Assembly: GCA_963556145.1 (NCBI GenBank)
Contig: OY744463.1
Span: 1,116,001-1,180,000, forward strand
Reading direction: 5' to 3'
Source of the DNA: Hygrocybe punicea
Lineage: Eukaryota; Basidiomycota; Agaricomycetes; Agaricales; Hygrophoraceae
Length of the DNA stretch: 64,000 nucleotides
Shown piece by piece: positions 19,101 through 31,702 of the stretch. The position numbers were made by a program, and so were the translations under genes. Within the stretch, counting starts at the first letter, position 1; each line of letters starts with the position of its first letter. The notes under the pieces were generated by a model that made no database searches, was not told the DNA's origin, and saw only the letters and a program-made list of their open reading frames with translations.

Positions 19101-21994
19101 ATTCCTCGTCGGAGTCTGCAACTCTAGACATGAATGATGGTCGACCTAAGGCGCTATTGAGCCAAGCGTTTACTATCTTCTACAAACGTGCCCTGATAGC
19201 TCGTCGAAGTTGGTTGGCTCCTCTCCTAACGATTGTGGTCGCTGTAACCGGCTCATGTGTCCCCCTCTTCTTCATGTCTGGACGTGTGCAGTCATGTACA
19301 AAGAAATTCGTGACACCGTTATTCATCCCTCTCTTTCTTCCCGATTTTTTAGCAGAAGTATTTGGGTCCGTCCCGCTACTTCTGACATCTCCCCCGAATA
19401 TTACCTCTACTCTTGGATACACGACGAGTTCTCTGGCCGTCACAAATGTTGCAAATAATTCAACCTTTGTCTCTACCGTTGGTCGAACATTTCGCGATTT
19501 GGCTCTTGGTGGAATTTCTGTCGATTTACAAACGGGAAATTCATTGGTTGCATGGGCCGCCACGCCGCCTGGCATAATAGGACCTGTGATGCTCAACTTG
19601 GCCACGAACATTTTATTTAATCATGCACTCAACTCCTCCGGTGACAACGTCGCCCTCATCCAAGCACACTATGAAAACTTTCCCCACGTTGAAGGGGGGA
19701 CTTTGTTTGCTCTTAAATGGGCTGGTTTTTTCGGATTAGCCATGGTGAGCCTTAGTGTAGACATCTTTTTCTAAAAAACCAAGCTGATTGTTTTGCAGTC
19801 TGTGTTTCCCGCCTTCTATGCCTTATATGTGGCCAAAGAACGTCATTCGTCTGTTCAAGCTATGCAGTTGTTAAACGGATTGTCGAATCCTGGTGATGTT
19901 CGCTTCTATGCGCCAGAGTCACAAATGTTCATTGGTCATTACAGCCGGTTTGTGGATGGGACACCTTCTATTCGATTCAGTTTTTACCGTCACCTTGGCC
20001 TCCATAATTTGTATTGTGTTCAGGACAGCTTCCAACCAATTCCATGGTCTTGGTATATTCGTGAGTCACAGCTATTTCACTCTGTTATCCCCTCATAACT
20101 ATCAACCAAACTCCCAGTGGATAGTCCTCGTTCTATATGGAATTGTCGGGGCGTTGTTTTCGTACTGTGCCTCACTGATCTTCATATCTCCTCTCGCTGC
20201 ATTCGCTGCTGTCGCTGGTTACCAGGTTGTCATGTTCATAGTGAGTGTGTTGTCAATTCTATTCCAGGATTTCGACCAGAAATGTCTAGCTCTACGTCGC
20301 TGGCTACCTTTTATCTCTCACCTATGCCAAAACATCATCGGCTAGACACCTCATATCTATCATACGTGAGTACTTGACTGTTTACTGCGTAATTCCATAT
20401 GTGAACATGCGCGAACTTAGACTTCACTTTATCAATCTTGTCTCCTGTGGCCAGTGTTGTACGTTTTATCTTATATTCTGGTGACCAATATTTAGGCTTA
20501 CAAGTATACCTAAAGACAAGGGCATGCTTGGTGTCGGTTAATCTTTTCTCCCTACTGTGTTCCGGTGATACCCCAATAAAGGCATCTGCCTTGGGACAAA
20601 TTACAAGATACGGGGGCCCAATTCTATATCTGTTCGTTTATGGTTTCATACTTTTTGCCATTCTGGTTTGGGTTGATTCCGGCTCCACTCTACCCCGACG
20701 ACTTTCTAAACTACGACCAGTCACGAATGGATCGTCAGCTGATCAATTTAAGCAAGATGTGGCTGAAGAAGCCCAATCTGTGGCCCATTCCAACGATTTG
20801 CTTCGTGTTCTCCAAGTCACAAAAACGTTTGGCCGTAATACCGTTGTTGAGGACGTGAGTTTTGGCGTCTCCAGGGATACGGTGTTTGCCATGTTGGGGC
20901 CCAACGGTGCTGGCAAAACGACGACTTTCAATATCATTCGTGAGTCCATTTGATCATTTCGGATCCTCCCTTTCTTATCTCAATCTCTCACATAGGTGGC
21001 GATATCGTTCCAGACACTGGTGATATTCTAATCAACGGGGTATCGGTTATTAACCGTCCTACAACAGCCCGCCTTGCTCTTGGAGTTTGTCCGCAATTCA
21101 CGGCTATAGACTCTCAGTTGACAGTCCGAGAGCATTTGGAAATTTATGGCCGCCTGAAGGGGTTGCGTCGAGGCGATGAGTTGAATCATAACATCAATTC
21201 TTTGATGCGAGCCACGGCGCTGAACGTCTACGCGGACCGATTGGCTAGCACACTTTCTGGAGGTAATCAGCGGAAGCTTTCGCTTGCCATTGCACTGATT
21301 GGTATGCATCCATATTTTTTTTGTACTGATACCAGGGCCTTACTTTTTTTTTCCCCTTAGGCAATCCGTCTGTCGTTCTGATTGACGAGTTCTCGACCGG
21401 CATTGACGCCAGGATGAAGCGAGACATGTGGGTCACTCTGAGGAAGGTGGCTGTTGGGAAAGCCGTAGTGATCACTACTCGTTCGTAGTCTGATGCATTT
21501 TCTAACGAGGGACACAGCTAACGGAACACTAGACTCCATGGAGGAAGCATCTGCACTGGCCAATAAAGTTGGCATCATGGCAAAACGAATGCTGTGTATG
21601 TATGATAACCCAGTCATCTTTTCTCACACGAATTCTAATGTTCATGTCTCCAGCTGTTGGCACGACCGCTGCCTTGTCGGCTCGATATGCAACATACGAA
21701 GTGCATTTTTCGTGCCGAAGTCGGGAAGATGTTGACCGTGCCCAAAGACTCATGGCCCTTGTACCAGGTTCTCGGATGGCGGACGACGTCGCCACTCGCT
21801 TTGAGGTTCCAATCGAGGGCGAGAACGGGCTGCCGCTTGTGGACCTTTTCCATATTCTGTCGAGCCAGGGTGATTTTTCAGAGTACACAGTCGAGAAGTC
21901 GACTCTTGAGAGTCTTTTTTTGAAGGTGATTAGAGAGAACAACATTTTGGAGGAGGACAGTCCGAACAGGGCGAAAAGATGGTGCATATTCTAG
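16155..21994 (+). CDS. ABC transporter, ABCA-type full transporter
   Basis: A multi-exon gene of the ABCA (subfamily A) class: membrane domain, NBD1, membrane domain, NBD2. Exon 1 is 16155-16229 (25 aa with FWKNW typical of the ABCA N terminus), and exon 2 begins at 16283 with the first membrane helix. NBD1 has Walker A GSNGAGKST split by an intron near 18015-18062, signature LSGGQ near 18340 and Walker B LVDE near 18455. NBD2 has GPNGAGKTT near 20897, LSGGN near 21256 and VLIDE near 21375. Substrates of ABCA proteins are usually lipids; the one here is unknown. It acts in a membrane. All splice junctions I followed keep frame, so it looks intact. The tandem 58-bp repeats lie just upstream. 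Confidence 0.9.
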
Positions 21995-22204
21995 TAGAAT
22001 TTTCGTTCTCATTTGTTTCCTTTGTCCTTTTTGGTCAGTTGTGTAGATTGCCAAGTCTCGGCATGTCAAATTCTAACGGGTTAGATTGGTTAGACTCGGA
22101 TATGCACAGCCCTCTTGCTCAAATTATTGACCACATTCATCTCTCCGGCACCGACTGAGACGTGCCCACGTAGTATCCTTTTTACGAGTTCACTGTTGTG
22201 GATA

Positions 22205-23213
22205 ATGCCAATATCCCTGGACGAAGAGGTTCGACTCTACACGACCAACGCCGACCGGGAGAAATATAATCTCCTCGCAACACTCTTTGGCATCGTCGTG
22301 GCCCTCGACTACCTCGAGCGCGCTTACGTCCGCGATTCCATCACAGCCGCTGAGTGCGTATTCCCTCTTCCCCCCCTTCCCTCTTCCCCCCCCCCATTCA
22401 CATATATAACTCCCAACAACTGAGCTTGGATCCTTACCTTCACGGTCTGAACGAGGTATTCGCCGGCATGTACCCGCCTCCTCTCGCAATACAAGACTAT
22501 GCTAAAGCTGGTGGGGGACGATGTGCCTTCCATTGAGAGTTTCATGACTCGGTATCGGGTACGTCACGGCCGTCCCCATCACTGGTCACGTCCCCCCCAT
22601 CTGTACTCCACCTTCTACAGATGGACCACCCCGCAGCGCTGCACAGACTCAAGGTAGGTGTGCCAGCTACAGTGGAGCATTCCAGCAAGGCGGGGCCGGA
22701 GACTGGCAAGTGGGTTGCGGAGACTACACAGGTGCGCACGTCCCTTCGTCATCTTCTTGATCTTGTCGGTTGACGACGATGTGCGATGTGTGTTCATCCT
22801 ACAGAGCTTCATCACATTCATGGACGCTCTCCGACTACGTCTACGCGCGAAGGACCAACTACACCCTATTCTGCAGGAGCTCGTCACAGGTTATGCACGC
22901 TTCAAGGGAAGCAAAGACTGGGAGGGGAGGAGTCGGATGGTTGGATGGTACGGCGTGCTTTGGCCTCATATTGAACCCAACTCTGTCACGTCATTTGCAG
23001 GCTTATCACTCTCAATGGCATGAAAGCATCGGAGGAGATCACAGAGGAACAGTCACGGCAGGTGCGCGCTGCCCCGTTTGCTGTGGCTGGCGAATAGAGA
23101 AGTGAAAGCTTAATAACCTTCCCTTTATTTTTCAACAGTTACTATTCGATGTAGATCACGCATATGCCGAGTTCTTCAGAAGTCTAGGTGGCGGCAAAGA
23201 TGATGGATCATGA
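22205..23213 (+). CDS. VPS28: Vacuolar protein sorting 28 (ESCRT-I subunit)
   Basis: Translated exons give the Vps28 N-terminal core (DEEVRLYTTNADREKYNLLATL, read in part, then ALDYLERAYVRDSITAAEYS) and the helical C-terminal domain (LITLNGMKASEEITEEQ, then LLFDVDHAYAEFFRSL). Six or more short introns interrupt the gene, including a GTGCGT donor near 22351. Vps28 joins Vps23 and Vps37 in ESCRT-I on endosomes and sorts ubiquitinated cargo into multivesicular bodies. The stop TGA is at 23211. The gene is single-copy and intact and lies 210 bp downstream of the ABC gene on the same strand. Confidence 0.9.
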
Positions 23214-23362
23214 TTGCTGCTCGAAAGCGAACCCGCCTGGGGTATGGAAAGTTGCAGAGTAAATAGATTAGTTAGGTATCATGGGGACGACGAAGTGAAT
23301 TCTACAGGAATTCCAATTGAACGAAGAACCTTGGGAAGAAAGAATACACACGACCGAACATC

Positions 23363-24358
23363 CTACACACTCATCTTCATCGGAATAGCCGGATGACACT
23401 CGTATCCTTCCACGACAAAGTCCTCATACTCAAAATGCTCTATGTCCGGCACGTCCCTCGCCCACCGCAGCGTTGGGAACGGTTTTGGCTCCCGCTGAAG
23501 CTGCACCTCGAGCGCGTCAACATGGTCCTTGTACACGTGTGCGTCGCCGAGCTGGATGATCAGTTCATGTGCGTCCGTGCCGGTCACTTGCGCGATCATG
23601 CGCGTGAGGAGAGCATACGACGCGATATTGAAGGGGATGCCTAGCCCTAGGTCAGCAGAGCGCTGGTACATGAGGCAGGAGAGCCTCGGTTTGGCGGTGG
23701 GTGCGGAGACGGGTGGGAGGTGTACGTAGAATTGACAGAGGAGGTGACATGGTGGGAGAGCCATTTCTGGGATGTCTGTGAGGGAGGGGCAATATCAGAC
23801 CGATCTGAATATAAAACGAGACGAGTCAGAACACACACCTGCAGGATTCCATGCGCTAAGGATTATACGGCGATCGGTGGGATCCTCCTTGATCTTCCTG
23901 ATGCACTCTCGCAACTGGTCGACACCTTCACCCTTGTAAGACTTTTCGCAATCGACATATTTGGCGCCAAAATGCCTCCACTGGAACCCATACACCGGGC
24001 CAAGATCGCCTTCGCGACGGTGACCGAGCCCCCTGCTCTCTAAAAACGCTCTCGAGCCGTTGCCGTCCCAGATCTTGATGCCCTTTTTGGAGAGGAGGGT
24101 CGCGTCTGTGGATCCGCGGACGAACCAGAGAAGCTCCTCGATGATCCCACGGAGAAAGGTGCGCTTCGTGGTGAGGAGTGGGAGAGTGTTGTCGGAGAGG
24201 GAGAAACGGAGGGATGGTGGGGCGAAGAGGGAGAGTGTACCGGTACCGGTGCGGTCTGGTCTGAGGGCCCCTGTGTCGAGGACGCGTCTGACGAGGTCAA
24301 GGTACTGGTGTTCTTGATGTTCCGCAAGAGTTGTCGAACCTGAGACTGGCGGGGACAT
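23363..24358 (-). CDS. Thymidylate synthase
   Basis: Two exons (24358-23839, 23775-23363) encode 310 aa. Family hallmarks in order: [13 protein letters not shown] near the N terminus, [45 protein letters not shown], the catalytic cysteine in [23 protein letters not shown] and DAHVYKDHV. The enzyme makes dTMP from dUMP with methylene-tetrahydrofolate as methyl donor, essential for DNA synthesis. Length and motifs match the fungal enzyme. It is convergent with VPS28, with about 150 bp between stops. The start was chosen at MSPPVSG, which precedes the conserved [12 protein letters not shown] helix by a short tail. Confidence 0.95.
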
Positions 24359-24449
24359 GATATTGGTCACTCGTAGCCGAGGCCTGACTGTGGTACACAC
24401 ACCACCGTGAGCTGACCCGTACACCCACCTGTGAACCTGGGTGTAACTC

Positions 24450-25404
24450 ATGAATCAGCTTACGCTTCCATCCTCCTTCCGTGACGATGCAGATTCTGTC
24501 TTACTAGGCGAATGCGTTCTTGTCAGATTCCCCATGCCCTTGAATACAGAAGACACCGATACGCTTGTAGATCAACATTCTCTCCCGCCTACTTCGAGGG
24601 GATCCAGTCCCCAGCATTTCGCCTTTATTCGATGATGGATCCTACGATATTAATGCATACCCTGTCGTCTCTTTCCCTAACCAGGGAGGAGCATTGCCTG
24701 GATGTAATGCTTTGACAGTTGACACCCAAGCCCTTCTTATTCCACTCCCACCACTCTCGACCCGCCATCCCACCCCCATAACATTCGGAAACCCTATTAT
24801 TAATCTCATCGGAGGCTCTCTGCCCAGAGATCCGTAGCTCTTGGTCAGGCCATACAGGTTCATCATGCCAGAGGACAGAGCGGTCAGTCTTATTTGATTC
24901 TTCCTGGTGTCTTATATTTCCAACGCCGTCTTGGTACAGTTCCGGCGATGGTACCCTCAAATCCGCCTAAGCCACAAACAGCTGCGTCAGATCGACAATT
25001 ATCGCAATGCACTCCAAAGTCTGCCAGCGGTCTCTAATGACGAAAATTGGCCAGCTCAAACGCCCTCCGGTGATGGATCTACCGTCCGAGGGAGGTGGAG
25101 AGGGAGACGAGGTGGTGGTGGTGGTAGTGGACAAGGTAGTGGTAGTGGCAGACGAGGTGGTAGCAGAGGTGGGAGGGGCCGGGGGACTTCTGGAATCAAC
25201 TCCAGACCAAGGACGAGAGGGCGAACAGTGATAGGGAGAGATCAGAAAAATCTTTGGACTTGTAAAGATAACTCTGGATCATCAAGGAGAAGCGAGCTGA
25301 TGCTAGCACCAGAGGAGCTGAAGTACTTGGTCACTGAGGATGTCGACGATGACGCTAATGCCACGTTCAAAGATGACCTCAATGTTACTGGCAGGCCCTG
25401 GTGA
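24450..25404 (+). CDS. Hypothetical RGG-rich protein
   Basis: The clearest part is 24907-25404, ending in a stop. It contains about 45 residues of RGG/GSG repeats (near 25080-25200), a basic linker and an acidic tail with [22 protein letters not shown] boxes usually bind RNA. Upstream open stretches (24450-24635 and 24638-24836 in other frames) may be earlier exons joined by introns I could not settle, so the start is uncertain. The gene is head-to-head with thymidylate synthase. I do not recognise the family. Confidence 0.45.
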
Positions 25405-25507
25405 TGATGGATTGTGCTTTCCAAACTTCTTCAAGCTGAGAGGAAAGAGACACAGGAACAATGCGTTGCAAGGGTGCATGATTGGCTCCATCTTGAGTAG
25501 AATATTA

Positions 25508-26269
25508 CAGCCGTTTGCAGTGAGCTTGACACTAACTCAACTTTTTTGAAGTTTAGAAAAATAAAAGTAATTCAGCTATATCTCATGAAGTACTGCATAG
25601 ATTGAGATGGTTATAGAGGGAAATTTGTACTATTTCTAAAGGGCTATCTACTCCTGTAATTATATTGGGACAATGTTTAGTGTATGGTGAGTTGTGGATG
25701 AAATAGAAGGTAAGACATCCAAAATGATATTGTCAAATTATGGCATCAAATGAGCTGCTATGAACAAGATTGTAGGGAGAAAATTGTTCAGTTTTGTAAG
25801 GGCTAGAAGCTCATATACCGTATTTTTCTTCATCTTTGTCATTTGAGCCTATCATCATGATTCTTGTAGGGTTTTAAGCCTCATGCAGACAAACATAGTA
25901 TAGATGTAATATTTGGCTCAAAGGACAAAAATAAAGCAAATCATGGTATACATACTTCTAGCCCTTAAAAAACTGAATGATTTCCTTCCTACAATCTTGT
26001 TAATAGCAGCTCATTTGATGCCATAATTTGACAATATCATTTTGGATGTCAAAAAATACTGGTTTACCTTCTATTTCATCCACAACTCACCATACACTAA
26101 ACATTGTCCCAATATAATTACAGGAGTAGATAGCCCTTTAGAAATAGTACAAATTTCCCTCTATAACCATCTCAATCTATGCAGTACTTCATGAGATATA
26201 GCTGAATTACTTTTATTTTTCTAAACTTCAAAAAAGTTGAGTTAGTGTCAAGCTTGCTGCAAACGGCTG
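25508..26269. mobile_element. Foldback element with ~310-bp arms and TA target
   Basis: The termini are CAGCCGTTTGCAG and its inverse, each flanked by TA (25506-25507, 26270-26271). The two arms are nearly identical inverted repeats for over 300 bp, with a ~13-base extra block in the right arm. The central ~140 bp is unique. It contains no gene. TA duplication plus CAG termini fits a Tc1/mariner-type non-autonomous foldback. The transcript would form one very long hairpin. Confidence 0.88.
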
Positions 26270-26286
26270 TAATCTTGAAAGCAAAA

Positions 26287-26922
26287 TCAATTACTTATAC
26301 AAATCACATCGATAAAAATTGGGAGGGAGTAATAGAATAGATGATGCACAGTAAGGTGATAGACATGACCATGCGAGGAAATCGCATAGTCGTTGTCAAT
26401 TGAGGTAGCGGAACGGAGACCAGCTCCGATCGGTGATGTGACCATCTTGAAGATGAAAGTTGGTCGCAGTCGTCTTTCCACAGGCCGGAGAGGAGCTAAA
26501 CGCGAACTTGCCCTGCAGCCTCTGTTTGGCCTCGGACAATAATTTAAAAAAAAAAAACCACATAATGTAGCAGTATCGGATGAAGATGGTGGAAAATGGG
26601 TCAGAATCGGACATCCGAGTCAATAGCACTGATCACTGAGAGGAAGGACAGAGCCCATAGCTGGAGAGCGTGTGGTTTCGCTGTATCAGGCTCAGCCATC
26701 CTCAACACTGGAACAGCGACCACAGCTCACCAATAGCCGGTAACTTCACAATGATCGCTTTATTGCTCAGGGTATCTGACACTTGATCCGTGGCTTCAGA
26801 TTTGAGAATTCGCCAAGTGATCGAATACGCTCAGCGAGACTGCGTGATGGTCAGATAACCATGCTGGTACAGGTACAGGTAAAGTAAGCCACAACCACAA
26901 CCTTCGTGCTGGAATCTACTGT
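26287..26922. other. Interval without a supported gene
   Basis: Short open frames only. The minus strand (26640-26922) may hold decayed 3' exons of the Crinkler-like gene interrupted at 28.0 kb, but stops are present. Confidence 0.3.
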
Positions 26923-26929
26923 CTAGGAT

Positions 26930-28000
26930 ATGCTGTATAAACTGTACATTTATTTGCCGCGGCCACGGCCGCATTTTGGAGTGACCGCGACTTGAAGATT
27001 TTGAGTAGATGAACCTATATACATGAACTATATATCCATGTCATTACTGGCGCATCTTCGTATTACATTTTTTGTTTGCGAGGTGAGGCGTTTTGCACAC
27101 AGGGCTCCAACTGTAAGAATCGGCCTGCGCAATGTTGCCGACGCTCTCCCACTGCCCATTCAATGACCTCGCAAAGCCAGGCACATGTCAATAGACATGG
27201 CTACTGCATTTTCGAGGTGGATTGCGGGGTGTCGGAGGTGTCGGGAGGGTGGCCATCCTCGTTGTTGGCACTGTCGCACTGCTGCTGCCTCTGCCTATGT
27301 CATGGTCCTTGCCATTCTCCACCTTATCGTTAATGCTGTTGTTCAGACCATCCTCGCCTTCGTTCTCATGTCCTTGTTTGTCGTACTTGTTGTCCTCGCT
27401 TCGTTGGTTGTCCTCGCTTCGTTGGTTGTACTTTGCAATTTGCAGCCGGCTTCTACCGTACCAATTTAGGAAAGTCGGAGTTTTACGTGAAACTCACACG
27501 ATTTTCAAACAGCAATGACACCATTAACGACAACCTGGATAACAGGGAGACGTGGATGGCTCACGAAGATGCGGACGGACGAAGATGTAGACGACTCACA
27601 AAGATGCGGGTCACACGGTTGAAGACAATATCAACAAGGAAAAAAGGACAGTGCGACAGTGCCAACAACGAGGATGGCCGCCCTACCGACACCTCCCACT
27701 CCCCGCAATCCACCTCGAAAATGCAGTAGCCATGTCTATTGACATGTTCCTGGCTTTGCGAGGTCATTGAATGGGCAGTGGGAGAGCGTTGGCAACATTG
27801 TGCAGGCCGAATCATTCTTACAGTTGGAGCCCTGTGTGCAAAATGCCTTGCCTCGCAAACAAAAATGTAATATTATGCGCCAGTAATGACATGGATATAG
27901 TTCATGTATATAGCTTCATCTACTCAAAATCTTTTAAGTCGCGGTCACTCCAAAATGCGGCCGCGGCCGCGGCAAATAAATGTACAGTTTATACAGCATA
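26930..28000. mobile_element. Foldback element with ~330-bp GC-rich arms
   Basis: The ends ATGCTGTATAAACTGTAC and inverse are flanked by the direct repeat CTAGGAT (26923-26929, 28001-28007). The arms match closely for about 330 bp and include a GCCGCGGCC palindromic block and CACTCCAAAATGCGGCC. The core (about 27310-27640) is unique and contains a doubled CCTCGCTTCGTTGGTTGT motif. It has no gene. The superfamily is uncertain; 7-8 bp duplications suggest hAT. Confidence 0.8.
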
Positions 28001-28009
28001 CTAGGATGT

Positions 28010-28096
28010 ACTCACCTTTCAAAGCACCAGATCTGCGTTGATAGACGCCTTGACCCGAAAAACTGTCGTATCGCCTTCAATGATACAGGGTAGTAC
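28010..28096 (-). pseudogene. Crinkler-like N-terminal fragment, downstream half
   Basis: Read on the minus strand this continues the open frame of 38391-38319 after removing the Plavaka element and one AT. It contains LPCIIEGDTTVFRVKAS, which resembles the ubiquitin-like N-terminal domain of fungal Crinkler (CRN)-type proteins. It ends with an in-frame TGA just before a GTGAGT donor, so it is probably dead. The assignment rests on one short motif. Confidence 0.35.
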
Positions 28097-28241
28097 ATCA
28101 GGAAAACACAGGTTGACTTAATTTGACTTAATCGGACTTAGTCGACTTAAACCCACTTACTCAACTTAAAAACACTTACTCGACTTAAACACACTTAAAT
28201 TTTATTAAAACTTGATATTAAAAAATTAATTGTAGTACTAT

Positions 28242-31200
28242 TCAAAAAGCTAACTGAGTTGCGTGATGGTCAACATACTTATTTACATAGTAATACTTGA
28301 ATGCTGCCAAGGTATCTTGAGGTTGCAGTGCCGGTATGAATTTCCGCCCAAAGACCGGCATGAGATGACATGCTCGAATGATGCACTCCAGGTGGATAAC
28401 AGATGCAACACGGTGGCCTTCAATGTCGTGTTCACGCTCTGCAATCCACATGCCTGTGGTACTGTCCGGTTCTTGACTGAGAACCCAAAACCAATGAACC
28501 AAGGCACACGGGTATGTTACGCCTTGGTGGTTGAAAGAAAATAACAGCTGGAGCTGCACCACATCAATCCCCCGCATCCCTGGGAGCTCTGGGTCACGAT
28601 TGAGGAATATGACATCGCGGCGTGGTCCAGACTTCCTCCAATTATCAGTACATCGGATGTATTCACGACGCATGCCTCGGATACCACTTGGATCACTGGG
28701 CGCATGAAAAGAAGCTACTGCCAAATTGAAAACCTTCACTTTCCCCGTAAATCGGGGGCATTCGTTTAGTGAAATATGGGCTGACGTGAGGACATTATCT
28801 GGATGTAGTTGATCATAGAGGAAGCGTCGCATGAGAGCGGGCAGCCGTGGCTCAGCAATTTTGGTTGAGATCTGATCTGCCATGCGTGTATAACCTTATG
28901 GCCAACCAAGTCAGTGAACAGCGTTCAGGGACTAGCACAGGCACCTACAGACTGTCCATGTCAAATCCACATAACTGGTTACCACCAGGCCATCATCGGT
29001 AAGATCCTCAGGTTCCGAGTCCTCCTCGTGGGCTGTAATGGTGGCATCAGCGGCATCAGCCGCTACCTCAGCATGACCAACACGGTCGCCGTTGGGATCT
29101 ATCCTGTTGTTAATAATCTGATTTTATACCCATTGACACGTCAATGATCTCACCCAGCATCATCAATACCTCGACAAGACATGTTCTTTCCAGCATTTTT
29201 CGGCGGGTAAAGTCGACACGCATTGCAGCCAGCTTGGTCAGTCGTTGATTGGTTAATAACATTTGCCCAAGGGCATTGAAGTGGCTCGATCGCCGCCATG
29301 GTTTCTTGACAGCATCTATGTGCTTCGATTCTGTTATTGACGAACACAATCCGTTTGGAGCACCAAAAGCCCGGATGAGCGTGAGGTAGTGAACCATCGA
29401 ATGTTGCCGTGGAAGATTGAAGTTCATGCGAATACCTGCGGTAAGGAAGATTTTCCGGAAATGGTTAAACCGATTGAGTGCAGCATCAAGCTGTAGTAAG
29501 CTGGTTTCAGTATGAGTGTCACGTCGCACGATGTATGTGAAGTCCATGAAGGCCTGGACGGTGCGGACAATATCATCAGGAACGTGGCCTTCAATGCAGG
29601 AAATATATATTTTCATGAGGGCTTTTGAGTCGTCGCCTGTCCATTGCGAAAAATTCCTGCTGGTGTGAAAGTTCCGGAGTCCCGAAAAAGGTACAGCACA
29701 TCCAATGCTAGTATATAGGTTAACGAAATGAAAGATAGATTTGTTAGATTAGCTCACCGGCGATCAATATCACTGAGAATTTCGTCGGCACGTGCACGAC
29801 CATGTATCAAAACCAGATAATCTTCGACCCATTGTATTAAATGGTCCTTGAAGACTCCTTTAATCAATTGATGAAGGATGTCGGGGGCTAGAAGTTCGTG
29901 TATGTCTGCCCGCGGGAACCCATCTGTAAAAGGCTGAACAAGAAGGTGAAACAATGATCAAATATATTCACAACGATCAGACCTTGATGTCGCCTGAAAT
30001 GCCATAGTCGTCTCTTGCGACTTGCAATCCAAATGCTTCGATAACGGTTTGGGTATGCTGGTATGTGCGAGTGATTCCAGGGCGGTCCATGCCATCTGGT
30101 ACAACCAGGCATTTTGCACACCAGCCTTGAACAACAGACGAGACAAGAATTTGTTCTTGATAGTCGGCGATATATGGTCCGATACCATAAATTGCCTTGC
30201 GAAAGTGGCCGTCCCAACATTTGACCACTTCTGGTGTGGTCATAGCCGGCTTGAGCGGGTCAAGTATTTTGGCGAGTGACGCGTGAAACATCTGTCGCTT
30301 GAATAAACGGAAATTTTCCTTGTCGGCATCTTGCCGCTCAGCTGCGCATGAGGGGTATGTAAGTGAGGATAATTGTCATAATAGCATGCAGATTGACCTT
30401 TGGGTTGCGCCAGAAAACCTACAACAACAACTGCATCTCCATGAGCGCGTCGAACTGTGCTGTGCACATTTCCGATCGAGAGGTAGAGGGGATGGTACGC
30501 CGTATCACCTGTCCCAACGGACACTACAGTTTTGTCGCTACCTAGTACTACTGGCACAAACATTGACCCATGTGTACTGGGGTCCTCAGCAATGATGTCC
30601 TAGTGATATGATGAGTTTATGTGCCGTGACAACCAGTGGTTGCTTACCGCTTGACGCCACGCCCAGTTGCCTGACATGAAATTGTCGTACTGCCGTTCGC
30701 TACTGGTGTTGTATGCACGATACGGTGTCGGGTTGATTGAACCATCGAAACTGGTGTTCGCAAGGATATTGCGCACGATCTCATGCGGATTGCGGTACCA
30801 CACTTCGTATTCCTTATTCATCCATGAAGGGACCTTGTCGACAGGCTTGACTCCTTCATACTTGAGTTTGAAGCTCTCCCATTCGACGTCACCCAATTTT
30901 GATGAATCGATTGTCTTGTACAAGTCTTTCGCTGACTCAAATGGCGCCTCAGCACCATGTGGGAGTGCAGATGCATTCCAAAGATCCATTAGGGTATCGA
31001 TTTGCTGTGCCGGCATCTGATTGCGAGAGTACAGAAATTCGGCTAATTCAAATGCCACTCTGTTGTCGAAAGGTGCCCACTCATCAGCCGGTGGATCCTC
31101 TTCAACACGTGGTGAGGAATTTGGCGGTAGAAAGTTGCCGTTGATGTTACATGGTACCGCTACACAAATTGGCCCAAGTTCAGCAGTTGACAGTGTATAT

Positions 31201-31592
31201 ACCATCACCTACTTACCGTTTAGCAATGCATGATACGCCGTATCATTTCCTGAAGCACCTCTTGGTGATGCTTCACCTGCGACATCATCTGAAGCCATAT
31301 CAATGTCTCCGTCCATGTCACCGGCTCGGTCGTCCAAGGAACGGATGTCCCCCTGAGAGTTATCAACGTCGTCAGACGAATGGGTGTCCTCATCAACTTG
31401 ATCGTGGACAGAGGTAGTAGCTGGTTGAGCCGGAACAGGTAATTTCGCATGAGCCTGATGTTTGAGTTGGCCAGATTGGAGATGCTGGACGCGGCGGTGT
31501 TTAGTGAGCCCAGACTGGTTACGGAAATATCGACCACACGAGACACACGGTAAACGTAAGAGGGAGGTTTTGTGCTTTGGGAGCGTAGACAT
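28242..31592 (-). CDS. Plavaka transposase
   Basis: A multi-exon gene starting at 31592. It begins with a C2H2 finger (CVSCGRYFRNQSGLTKHRRVQH, read in two parts) followed by an acidic linker. Then come blocks I recognise from Agaricomycete Plavaka transposases: NGNFLPP, DEWAPFDNRVAFELAEFLY, LWYRNPHEIVRNILAN-type, FMSGNWAWRQA, STHGSMFVPVVLGSDKT, YPLYLSIGNVHSTVRRAH, ADIHELLAPDILHQLIKG, SQWTGDDSKALMKIY, and a C-terminal YYVNKYVDHH. Exons run from about 31592-31222 down to the stop at 28242, separated by ~50 bp introns. The product would cut and join the CAGGAAAAC ends. I saw no stop in any exon followed, so it may be active. Confidence 0.85.
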
Positions 31593-31702
31593 GGTGGGTT
31601 CTGTTGACTGAGCCGAGTTGACCTCACGTGCAATGATCTGAACTTGAAAAAAAAAAGGACATCAGCTCATCCTTCTTTTTCACCTCAACGGTCACTCCTA
31701 CC
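31593..31702. promoter_or_regulatory. Divergent promoter of the Plavaka element
   Basis: 110 bp separates the start codons of the transposase (-) and the DUF6532-like gene (+). It must serve both. It contains a poly-A run and T-rich stretches. Confidence 0.6.

Noticed and set aside
27076..27518. Cys-rich plus-strand frames in the second foldback
   Set aside because: They lie in the inverted-repeat arm and its mirror; no conserved motif.
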